Of a DNA stretch of 64,000 bases, positions 24,431 to 35,230 are shown piece by piece. Source of the DNA: Nectonema munidae (taxonomy: Eukaryota; Nematomorpha; Nectonematoida; Nectonematidae); NCBI GenBank assembly GCA_030549495.1, contig JAUIRK010001010.1, positions 330,001 to 394,000 of the forward strand, in the 5' to 3' direction. Both the position numbers and the translations under genes were made by a program. Each line of letters starts with the position of its first letter. Within the stretch, counting starts at the first letter, position 1. Under the pieces are notes generated by a model. It did not search any database, had not been told where the DNA came from, and saw nothing but the letters and a program-made list of their open reading frames with translations.

Positions 24431-27164
24431 CAAGCTCTTTTTCATTGTTCCTGACTTATCCTTATCCTCTTACCTTTGTATACTCATTTGTTACTGCACC
24501 TATTTATATATTTATATATATTTCTCATTGTCCTTTTCTTACAAACTTTCCTTTACTTTGAATTTGTTTCATCCTCCATATTCTTAACTTTTTTATTTTT
24601 GCTTTACTACACCAAATTTGCATTTGGTCCAACTTTTCCATTATGTCTTGTCTAACGTTTTATGATATCCCTGGAGGATATGTCACCACGATGTAAACCT
24701 ACTTTCCCTTGGATAATCCTCATACTTCCAAAGCCTGCAAATTCGCCACTTTTTATCTTGGAAACACTGCTCTTGTATTTAATCTCATGCACGTTTTTGT
24801 TATTAGCAAATAAATTCATTCAGATTAAAAAAAAATTAAATGAATATTTAATGATGATAAAAATATTTTATATAGTGATTATATTAAAATAAGGAATATT
24901 TTTTGAATTATTTCTTTGGATTTTTTTTTTGTAAAGAATGTGTTGCAAGGAAACCTTAAATTTTCTTTGTAGACAGCGTTAAGAAACTTATTCAGATAAG
25001 CAAAACTTTTTAATCAATCTTTTCGAAACAACAAACACAGGTATCAATTTTTACCACTACTCTATTTTAGATAAAATGAAGCATAAATAATAAGAGATGA
25101 TCAATTAACTAAAAATTATTTATTCTTTTACATTTTTACATATCTTTCCTAACTTTAAGTAATTATTTATAAATAAACAAAAAAGATCTTTATTATTGAT
25201 ATTTAAGGAAAGAATAATCTTGCATACTAGAAATGATTACCATGTCATCGTAATTGGAAAGCAAACTAGAATAGACCTATAACCTATACTTTCCTTCCAT
25301 TCTAAATCCTTAGGAAAAGCAATAATTTTATGATAAAAATCACTTTTCATAATTTGTTCAAGAGTTCAGAAAAATAAGAAGAAAAAATACAGAAGTTAAG
25401 TGAACTTAAAGTCGGTGTGTGTATTGATTAAATATCTATACATTAAATTATAATAAGATAAGATATTAAAATAATATTGTATATACTTTACTGATACAAA
25501 GCCCCCATTACCTATATATTTTATCTATGAAAATTTTCAGGTATTTTTGTCACTCTTTTATTATGTCACTCCTCTGAATTTCCATATTTTTGTCACTCTT
25601 TTCACGTTGAGGTAAAATGATTTAATGTTTGAGTTGTGATAGTTATGTCGTCAGTGTATGTAAGAAGGTAATTATTTTTAAATATTTAAAAACGGCATAT
25701 TAGCTAAATAAAATACATAAAAGTCTTTTACAAAGATGTTGCAATTTATGATCGCAATGATTTTTCTGAAGAATACGTTATTTTAGGAAGAGATGAAAAA
25801 TAAATGAATACATATATAAGACAAAAATTTGAAAACAATAAGTTAGTGATAAAAGATATTAGAAGGTATCTTACTTTTACAGATGTTGCAATTGATGATC
25901 GAACTGATTTCTCCGAAGAATACGTTATTTTTGAGACAAACGAGACAAGACTGCTACGTCTTCTGGCTATAGTACTTCTTCTATTCGAAATGATTTTTCG
26001 GCCAGTTAAATAATGGCTATCTTCTAACGAATTCCCCATCTGTTTAAATTAAAAAGGTGAGACTCCTGACAAATTAAATTTAAATAATGACCGGTATTTT
26101 ATGTATTAATTAAAATGTCTGATGTTAGCATTTCATGATAATGTTGGAGTATTGATCACATCATAAAGCATTTATTGAATCAACATGCCACAAGATATGT
26201 TTTACAGCACAGCTGTTTTTCACGTTTCACGCCGTGTTAACGAATGGTAAAAACGGCGATTATCTAAATCGAATTATGAATAAGATAACCAAATTTATAA
26301 TTAATCAAAAGGAACGACTGCTTCTTTTGCCAAGGAGGAATTTAATTATACACGAGTGCTTCTCATACGGTGCGACGCGGCGTACTGGTGCGCCCTTGAA
26401 GATGGCCAGGTGCGCCATGAAAGGTAGCCATGTTAACCCTAAGATTCCATCTCAAAATGCATACTTGAAATCAAAATTTTTAATTAAAATTTTGCGAACA
26501 TGTTAATGACATAATCAGTATCTAAAATCCTACATTCTATATATATCCTTTCTATGGCTCAGGATACCATGTTTTTACTGCTTGGTTTGAGCTGAATCAA
26601 AATGATGAAAACGCCAGAGAGTACCTCTACAGCAGTCATTATTAACCATTTTTGTTCCTGAAAAAATATGAAAAAATTCTTCCCTCACCCTCAGCACAAA
26701 ATAAAAAAGTAATTTTTTTTATAAAGTACACAAATATTTATTAAAATAAATGAAAAATTTATTGAAAGCTTAAAAGCAATGAGACATTTGTTCCTGTTTA
26801 TAGTTGGCATTATTTTTGCGATTCGAGATTAGTTGCGCATCTAAAGGATTCCTCGCTAGATTTTCAATCTGAAGAAAAGTGCAAAGTTATTTCTTTGTAG
26901 CTATCATAACCTCTGTATGTTTCATCACTTTTATTAGGTTGATTCGTGATACTAATGTGTAATGGGGGATAAGGCGACTTGGTAATGTTAGTAATGAAAT
27001 AGATATGATATTATAGATTATAGAGTGAAGAAAAGATACAACGTCGCCTAAAACATACACGTTCCTCTGTAAACTGGCAAACTAATAAGCTCAATCAGCA
27101 AAATAAAGGGACGGAGGCATTTTTAACAAAAAGTTTATTAAGCTGGTTCGCTCTCTGAAAACTC
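24431..27164. other. No recognisable gene; one 50-bp direct duplication
   Basis: The phrase GATGTTGCAATTTATGATCG...GAAGAATACGTTATTTT occurs at about 25735-25782 and again at 25882-25930, 147 bp apart, and both copies are open (DVAI-DR-DFSEEYVI). The open frames at 25804-26013 and 26234-26506 have no recognised family. The area around 26360-26440 is less AT-rich than its neighbours. Confidence 0.45.
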
Positions 27165-27430
27165 TCACCAAAAATATACTCTCAAATTTTACACCAAATT
27201 TATGATTTTAAACCAAATCAAACATGCTAGTTCTCTTTCTGGATCCAGTTTTCGCAATTAAGGTTTAAAAATATTGAAAAGTGTCAATTAAATTTACGGT
27301 TTATTTCTAAAAACTGACTCCAAAAATATTCAATAAAATTTTACATAAAATATATATTTTAATACCAAATTAACCACATTGGTTTGCCAATTAAATTTGC
27401 GGTTTATATCTAAAAATTGTCTTCGACTAT
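27165..27430 (+). repeat. Isolated piece of the family P 150-bp satellite
   Basis: About 1.7 units: CTCAAATTTTACACCAAATT, AAACCAAATCAAACATGCTAG, a CTGGATCCAGTTTTCGCAATT phrase and AAATTTACGGTTTAT, then a second partial unit ending GCGGTTTATATCTAAAAATTG. It is strongly diverged from the array at 20736-21960. Confidence 0.75.
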
Positions 27431-27661
27431 ATTGTAAATGTAAATAAAGCAATTTTTGAATTACATTGTCAACTCTCTAGCTTGGTTGAAGAAAGCAGTT
27501 AACAAGATTTGATTAGGACATTCCTTTCCAAATTTTGTAGTGTATATATTCAATGTTAGTTTATAACTTAATAGACAAGTATAATAATAAAATTATAAAG
27601 TATAATATATAAATAAATTTAATAATAATAAATTATATAAAAGTATAATAAGAATAATATA

Positions 27662-28144
27662 AGTAGAACCTACGTTTTACGTACCCTGATTTTACGTTCC
27701 CTGGATTTTACGTCCTCGCCAAATGATCGATGACGTCATCTTTTTGGTCTTATTAATACGTTTTTTCTTTGTGATTTTATGTATTAAAAAGTTTATAAAG
27801 GTTAATAAATTATTGTCTTTCAGTTTTATTTCAAATTAACAGGCGCCTTTTCATAGAGCAGACTAAGTTGAGTATAATTGATAAATAATACACATACACT
27901 GATATTTTTTATTTAAGACTTTATTATGAAAACAGCTCAACTTCAGGGATGATCATCCAACTTCACTGTAGTAGTCTTCTTTAGCTGCCATAGTCCCTCA
28001 CGTCGTACACGGTGTGACCATGTGTGATCCAGGCTAGGATTTTCGTGCTGTATGTCAATTTAAAGGTCAACCTGGATTTTACGAATCCTACGTTTTACGT
28101 CCGCCGTTCAGTCCCGTGCCGTACGTAAAACGTAGGTTCTAGTG
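27662..28144. mobile_element. pogo/Tigger-like MITE with TA flanks (483 bp)
   Basis: The left end AGTAGAACCTACGTTTTACG and the inverse of the right end CACTAGAACCTACGTTTTAC match over about 23 bp. TA lies at both outer edges (27660-27661 and 28145-28146). Additional TTTTACGT phrases repeat inside each end. The AGAACC...TTTTACG form resembles pogo-group termini. There is no coding capacity. The flanks are (TAATA)-rich, a favoured target. Confidence 0.8.
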
Positions 28145-30046
28145 TACTCATAAATATTTTCATAAATATTTTCATAATTCATAATCATTTATGAGTATAA
28201 TTAATATACTCATAAATTATATGAATGTATAGTAATAATAATAAATAACGTAATAATAATAATAATAATCAGCTTTACAGCTATTTTCTCCGAATACTAA
28301 TGTCTAGCCAAAATCTAGGATTAAGTTAGTAATAAACATTTGATCTATCTTTTGAAAAACAAGATTATAATCTTTTTCTTTTTTGTAGCTCATTAGGGCA
28401 AAATACAGGGTTAGCTACTTGATACAGTCTCCTTATTGTCTTTTTATTTGAAATTTTGTAATAATATATTTGAAAATTCTGAGAAAAAAAATCGTTTCTA
28501 AGCGTGAAGTCCAAGTTTTTAGGGCTTAAGCTTTTCCCGTTCTCTATTTAAAACCCGGATAAGGTGATCAGGGTTTGGCAGGCTAGGAATATCTTTAATT
28601 TCTAACATTTTACCCAACTCAAGTACTTAAGAGCTCCTGACTATTAAAAACAAATTCACAAAAGCTGTGACTAACCATTTCAAGCATAATGCGCGCTATA
28701 GCCTTACGTCTGAGTATGTTTTGATATCTCCAACCAACCAAGCAAGCAAGCAGTCCATTTTTGTGTGATTATGCGATTGCTTTTCTTTCTCAAACATATT
28801 TTTGCTTTTTTGGACAAGAATTGCTTTACAGTTTCTTTTTGAACATTTCCAGTATATACTTTATCGCACTTTTTTTCATTAATGTTAAACGAGTACTTAA
28901 TAAACATATTTATAAAAAAAATATACGATATTATCTTTTTTTTACTTTCCACTTTGAATGAAACCTTTATGCATTATTTCATATTCTGGTCTTTCAACTA
29001 CTTTTTCTTTTTCAATAGGAAAAGAATCATTTAAAAAATATAAAATATATAATTTAATTTGATGAAAATATAATATAGCAAATAAAACTATTGATTTGAT
29101 TTGAGCAAATATATCTATAGTTTACAATTTACAAATATTTATTACTATATAAAAGTAAAGCTATTTACCAAAAGAATTCGATTGAGATGCTTCTCCAATT
29201 TCCAATAAATTGACTTGCTGAAAGATTTAAATCATCTTTTGAAAATACATGCCTTTTCCTTGATTTTCTGACAAACCTTATGTAAATTATTAATTTAATG
29301 AAATGTTAAGAATGTGTATTGAACAACTAAAAAGGCCAAAAATTTGAAAAGACTTAAAGCTTCTAAAATTGAATCATCAGATCCCAAAATGACTAAAACT
29401 AGTATTTTGAATTTGTATAAATTGATTTTGCATTTTTTTATTGCTTACATTGCGATGAAAATATAAATAAATATAATTTACAAGAACAGCTGCTTGACTC
29501 AAACCATATTTTATGGAAGAAAAATGATTTCTTTTTTAATTAAATGATCAAAATAAAGAAGAGTAAATATCTCTTGAGAAAAAGAGATTTTATAGTTAAG
29601 ATAAAAAATTAACCTAAAATAAATTTTAATTGTAGGTCTAAAGACTACAAAGTTAATAATTAGCTTTATAATTACAAAAAAAAATTAGCGATATTCAACA
29701 GCCCAAAATTTTGAATAAAATTTGAGATGAACTAAATGACAGTATATGAACTTTTCTACCAAGATGTTACAATACTTTTTATAATTTTATACATAAATAG
29801 ATGTGACATTTGTTCAAAGTATCCCTTTTTACTCAGAAATATATAAATATGCAAAAATAAAAATAAATTTTTAAGCATTTTAAAAAATTTTGATTTATCA
29901 TTTTTATTGATATTCAGTATGTAAATAATTTTTGATATTGACTCACCTTTCTGAATTTTTTTTAAAAATATGTGATGACAAGTCTTGATGGTTAAGATAC
30001 GAGAAAATAATTCAAAAAAACCCTATGAAAATGTTAAAATCTTCAC
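28145..30046. other. AT-rich, no recognisable gene
   Basis: Contains an AT-rich palindromic zone (28150-28230, repeated CATAAATATTTTCATAA and ATGAGTATAATTAATATACTCAT) and a short (AAT)n run near 28250. The open frame at 28704-28952 (-) shows no family motif. Confidence 0.5.
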
Positions 30047-30359
30047 TTAACCTTCGCAAGACGGTCCATTTTATACCATACACGAAGGACGGATATATGC
30101 CGTAAAACTCCCATACATCAAAAAAAGATTGTTTATGCCATATATTGCATTTCCTGCATAAATTTTATGTAAAATCACAAAAAATAGCATTTTAAAGCAC
30201 AAAAACTAGTAAATGAAAAAATTTATTCATGTGTGCGTAATAAAAAGTTAACGCCATCTGCATTACTGAAATATTTTTTGCAATATCTTATATACAGTTG
30301 TGTTAGACATAGAAACAAAACAAATTTTATTTCATGAAAGGATGAATGATAATGCTGTA

Positions 30360-31010
30360 TGTGTACGGTTTATTAGGCATTATATTATACTGATTACGTT
30401 AACAAATGAGAAGAATTTACGAGAAGGATAATGATCGATATATGTGCTGGTTTATCATGAGATGTCGTTTTCAACCTTGATATAATGTAGGATAGCTTTA
30501 TCTTCATGAGTAATTTTCGAATCCGAGCACATTGAAGGTAGAGTATAAACAAAATTAAAGCTGTGTTGTGTGATGTCACACAGAATTTTTTTCAAATATG
30601 TCATCACTAATCATTTGTGTATAAAATACACTTTGCACTCAAAACGAAAACTTTTATTCTATTTTCTCAGTTTTCTAATTTTACACTGTATGATTGTGTA
30701 CGGTATATTAGGCATTTTATTCTACAGATTACGTTGAGAAATGAGAAAAATTTACAAGAAGGATAATGATCAATATATGTGCTGGTTTATCATGAGATGT
30801 CGTTTTTAACCTTGATATAATGTAGGATAATCTTCATGATTAATTTTTGTATCCGAGCATATTGAAGGTAGAATATAAACAAAATTAAAGCTGTGTTGTG
30901 TGATGTCACACAGAGAATTTTTTCAAATATGTCATCACTAATCATTTGTGTATAAAATACATTTTGCACTCAAATCAAAAACTTTCATTTTATTTTCTCA
31001 GTTTTCTAAT
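30360..31010 (+). repeat. Tandem duplication of the piggyBac promoter region (about 320 bp x 2)
   Basis: 30360-30679 and 30695-31010 are near-identical copies starting TGTGTACGGTTTATTAGGC and ending TTTTCTCAGTTTTCTAAT. Each carries the near-palindrome TGTGTGATGTCACACA and a TATA box. Differences are a handful of substitutions and short indels, so the duplication is recent but not brand new. Confidence 0.9.
30951..30958 (+). promoter_or_regulatory. TATA box of the piggyBac transposase gene
   Basis: TATAAAAT lies about 80 nt upstream of the chosen ATG. An arthropod-style initiator-like TCAGTT lies about 45 nt downstream. The duplicated copy has the same box at 30620-30627. Confidence 0.55.
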
Positions 31011-31032
31011 CTGTGTGATTATTATCTCCGTC

Positions 31033-33115
31033 ATGCAGTCTTCTTCAAGTGTTTCTTCTTATAACACTATAACTTCTTCTTCTGAAAGTTTTACTTCGTC
31101 TTCATCTGAGGAGTCAGATATTTCTGAAACGGTTTCAGATTTCTTACTTGCTCCAGACGGTACACGTTATCAATGGGATCCTTTTTCTACGAATGTTGGA
31201 AGACCTGGAACTTTTAATATTAGAGATACTGTCGCCGAACCATATGGTCCTAAAGGAGATGCTAAATCTTTAGTTGATCCTTTGAAAATTTTTCAACTTT
31301 TTTTTACTGTTGAAACAATATCCCATATTTATCGCTGTACCAAATTAAAGATGGATGAGGCATATGCGTGAGTCAAATTTAATTTTAAATAGTTTTAGTC
31401 AGAGTTGACATCAATGTAACTATTTTGCTTATTAAAACTTTTGTGCAAATAGATGCTACTTTTTTGTTCATCTAATCGGTTGACGTCAACTATGAAAAAA
31501 TTTATTTTAAACACAATTTATTTTAAATTTTTTAATTTCTTTTAAAACTTTAGTCTAAATTCTCGGGCTATATTTTTCAATTTTTTGCTTAGTACACTAC
31601 TTGGACATTCAAAAAACTTTTTATTGCTTATGTATTTTGGTAGAAACATTTAAATAAATTATCTTTATTTGTAATACCAAAATATAAAAGCTATTATACT
31701 TTATTTTTATGATGAAAAGATGACTCTCCGAGAAAAGTATTTATTTAAAAATATTGTTCGTAATTTTATTATCTTTTTTGTGTTTTAGAAATATGCCTGA
31801 AACTTTCCAAAAGACTAAATTTTGTTTTGAAAAGTTCAGTATTGCTGACATACTATCTTATTTTGCATGTTTACTACACATTGGACAGGCAAAAAATCAA
31901 AAATTAGATGTAAAATACCTCTTTTCTCAAAAGCATGGAGAGCCATTTTTAAAAGCTTCTATAAATCGAGATATGTTTTTTCTTATCCATCGTTTTATAC
32001 GCTTTGACAAAAAAAGTGAAAGAAATCAGGAAGATAAATTGGGAGCAATAAGAGAATTACACGACCATTTTTATAAAATATTCAGCAGGTACTATACTCC
32101 GCAAGATTGCGTAACTGTTGATGAACAGTTGATAAAATTTAGAGGAAGAACGGCTTTACGAATCTATGATCGATCCAAGCCAGGACGCTATGGCATAAAA
32201 TGCTACCACTGCAATGACGCAAGAACTTATTATGTGCTCAAACCCGAAATTTATGTCCCTGGTCTCCTAGATAAAACTTATTTTTCTTCTGAAGAAATTG
32301 TAAAAAGACTTGTGGCAAGTTGTGAGTTGCCAAAAGGTTGCGGCATATTCATGGACAGGTTCTTTACCTCTCATGAACTTTGCAAATGGGCACGAGAACA
32401 AAACCTCACAGTCTGTGGCACTGCAAGAGCTAATCGCCGCTTTATACCTTACCTTTTCAGACCAGATCATCTAAAAAGTCTCGCCTTACAAGATTGTGAG
32501 AGTAAATTCCTTTACACAGAATTTGCATCCTTGACTGCTTACATTCCTCACAAGCATTCACAAAGAGACTTCAAAGTAGTTTATATAATGTCGTCTCAAC
32601 ATTTGGGAAGCATCAACTTGTTAGGTCCAAGACGTAAACCGGAGACTGTTGTCGATTACAATAAATTTAAATCGGGCGTTGATAGTTGTAATCGAATGCT
32701 AAGAGACTTTACTTCTTACAAAGCTTCAAGGAGATGGCCTTTTCTTTTGTTTTGTAATTATTTAGACATATCAGCTTATAACAGTTGGGTCATCATCAAG
32801 AGCAACGCTCCAGAAAAATTTCCATCGGTACAAAAAGGTGGGAGAAAGTACTTCATAAGAGATCTGTGTCTAAGACTTAGTCACCTTTCAATGATGAACA
32901 GATGTAATGATCCTCTCACCCACAGAATCACAAAGGAACTTATTTCATTTTACGGGATCCAACAAGATATACCTGAGATTGCTTCCTCTTCTCGTGGATA
33001 TTGCTTTGTTTCTACTTGTAGACCAAAAAAGAGAGGAACAAGAAAGTGCGCAACATGCAAAAGGCCTATATGTAAAGCACACACAAAGTACATTTGTCAA
33101 AGTTGTGGAATTTAA
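31033..33115 (+). CDS. piggyBac transposase, two exons
   Basis: The enzyme excises and inserts the element at TTAA sites. Exon 1 is 31033-31367 and exon 2 is 31789-33115, joined over a 421-nt intron (donor GTGAGT, acceptor TGTTTTAG). The joined reading gives 553 residues, normal for the family. The start at 31033 was chosen because it opens the Ser/acid-rich N-terminus (QSSSSVSSYN) and follows a TATA box by about 80 nt. The upstream ATG at 30946 overlaps that box. Catalytic aspartates fall at about D223 (VDEQLIKFRGR), D301 (FMDRFFTS) and D410 (KFKSGVDSCN). The 78-residue first spacing equals that of the type transposase (D268 to D346). The C-terminus is a Cys/His-rich domain (CATCKRPICKAH, CQSCGI) of the kind that binds the element's ends. 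Splicing is inferred from frame and splice signals. A domesticated gene is unlikely, given the intact termini. Confidence 0.9.
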
Positions 33116-33205
33116 TTTTGCTCTTTTTTTATGCTAACTAATCAAAATTAAATATTTTTAAGTTTTTTGCTCAATTAATTTTTATTATTGCTTTTTATTC
33201 ATGAA

Positions 33206-33211
33206 TAAAGT
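33206..33211 (+). terminator. Probable polyadenylation signal for the piggyBac gene
   Basis: AATAAA lies about 90 nt after the stop codon at 33113-33115 and inside the element. Confidence 0.45.
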
Positions 33212-33612
33212 TCATAATGTGAAAAGAAATTTAGTTACTTTCTTTAGATGGCGTTAAAGATCTACAGAAGAAAAAAATATACAGTTATTCACTATCAGTT
33301 TTTATTTTTGAAAAATTTGTTGTTTTTTGAAAATTTACATTATAATTTTAACATAGGTTTTATATAAGATAGTCGACGTAAATTTAGTTTGAAAATTACC
33401 ATTGACGTAAAACTCCCGTTCCGTCTTGCGAAGGTTAACAGGGTTGCAAGCTATCAACTAATGCTACAAAACCTTGATTCTTAAAAAATTGAAGATTTGT
33501 ATAAAAGTTCTTAGTATATTTTATAAAAATTAATTATAGTTTCAGGCTTCCAAGTTTTTGAACCTTTCACCAAACCTTAGTTGCATACTTATGAGTTTTA
33601 TAGGCTTACATT

Positions 33613-34211
33613 GGTGCCGGGTCAAAACGTCCGAAAACCAAAACGCCCGAAACCAAAACGAAACCAAATTATACTAAAACGCTCGAAAATAATAATTCGG
33701 GCGTTACAATTTTTTGAAGTTTATTCTATTTTAACAGTTTTCAAAGCGGTCAAATTGACACTAAATGATTGTGATCAATTTGGTTTGAAAGAAGTGATCA
33801 TACAAAAATACATGAGTTCTTTGGTTTGAAAAACAATTAAACTAACAATTTAAACGGAAAATCAGTTTGAAGCCAGAAAAGATGTGACTAATTTAAACAG
33901 AAAAACAAGAATATAAATAATTTCTGATTTTGGTTCAAAATTTCAGGACTATTTCGATTCGATAAGATCGATAAATTAGGAATCTTGTATCTGTTTTTTA
34001 TGCATGTGAAACAAGAAAGTGTTAAATTTAACATATTCTTAGAAAAATATATAAGATAATAATTGGAAAAAAGCGTAGATAGAAGAAAAAATCTTAAATT
34101 TTTAAATATTTTTTGTAGATTCAAGTTTCAGACGTTCTTGTATCGGGCGTTTTGGTTTTCGGGCATTTTGGTTTGAGGAGTTTTGGTTTTCGGGCGTTTT
34201 GACTCGAATTC
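33613..34211. mobile_element. Family B: MULE-like MITE with 15-16 bp tandem units in its ends
   Basis: CTTACATT is duplicated perfectly at 33605-33612 and 34212-34219. The ends are inverted copies built from units such as CAAAACGCCCGAAAAC (left arm 33620-33710, right arm 34140-34203 in reverse). An 8-9 bp duplication with long, internally repetitive inverted ends fits the MULE superfamily, as in family A at 56061-62771. The middle (33710-34140) has no coding capacity. Confidence 0.8.
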
Positions 34212-34219
34212 CTTACATT

Positions 34220-35230
34220 TGAGTAAACTTTTATTTCATATACATTAAAATATTTAGGAATTCAGCATTATAAGTGAGATAGATCAATTTCCCAAAATAA
34301 GCTCCAAACTTATAAAATGAAAAAGAACCCTTTTTTTGAAAGTAATATAGCGCTTGAATATAGCCATTAATGCAAATTGGGAAAAAGAATAAGTTTTAAG
34401 TGCCGAAGCTTATCACAGAAATATAATAATTCAAACGGTGACAAAATGGAGTTAAATATATTTTTTATCATACCCCATATGTGCACGCCATCAAGTCAAA
34501 CTATTTTGATTTTTTGAGAAAAAATGGAAAAAATAAAACTTACTATAATAAAGATTCATCATCGCAAATATAACTACTACACTTTGTGAAATAAAAATGT
34601 TGCGAGCACACAAATTTTGCGGTCTATACTGCCTGCACGAACGGGTCATATTCTAAACAGTGAATTTGTACAACTATATAAAAGCAGCTTAAAATTAAAA
34701 TAAAGAACTAACGAGCCTAGAACGTCCTTTAGAGCCAGACTAATTAAGTATCTTCAGGATTGAGTACAAAAAGTATCATTTTAAAAAACTTACATTCGCA
34801 ACTATGTAGAAAGTATTGCAAACAATATGAGCACTTTCTTATCTTAAAACTCAACATTTCAAATATGGTTTTGCCAAATAATGTACAAATAAGAATTTAA
34901 TATAAGTTGTTTGTGAGCGTGTATATCAAATAGACAATATGTGTCAATGTAAACTTGAATCTTATAACTTTGACATATTGAGCACATCAAACATTCGACC
35001 ATTATACGTTTCAATATCTCGTTTTAATGCCCAACGTAATATATACGATACGCCATTGAATACTATCATGTGCTAAACGTATCACATACGATACTTTAAC
35101 AAAAATGAACAGTTTTCACACTAGCTAAGACTTTATTCCAAATATCTCCTTAATACTGCCAATGAAAATGCGTTTTATAAAAAGGGATGAGGACTCGTCT
35201 CATGCTAACTTTATTTGAAATTATATATCT
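34220..35230. other. AT-rich, no recognisable gene
   Basis: Two patches near 34620-34760 and 35000-35110 are less AT-rich, the latter with repeated ACGATAC words. No family was recognised. Confidence 0.5.

Larger units (their letters stand above)
30051..33434 (+). mobile_element. piggyBac element, apparently complete (3,384 bp)
   Basis: TTAA at 30047-30050 and 33435-33438 brackets 14-bp perfect inverted termini, CCTTCGCAAGACGG. A second, diverged CGAAGGACGG lies just inside the left end, and GTAAAACTCCC occurs at both ends in the same orientation. Between them lie a duplicated promoter region and one transposase gene with a single intron. Unlike every other element in the window, I see no frame break in its gene. 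It is the best candidate here for a recent, possibly autonomous transposon. Confidence 0.92.

Noticed and set aside
30051-33434. Family P being mobilised by the piggyBac at 30051
   Set aside because: Both use TTAA, but the terminal sequences (CCCTATTAG versus CCTTCGCAAG) differ beyond the first bases, so the link is not supported.
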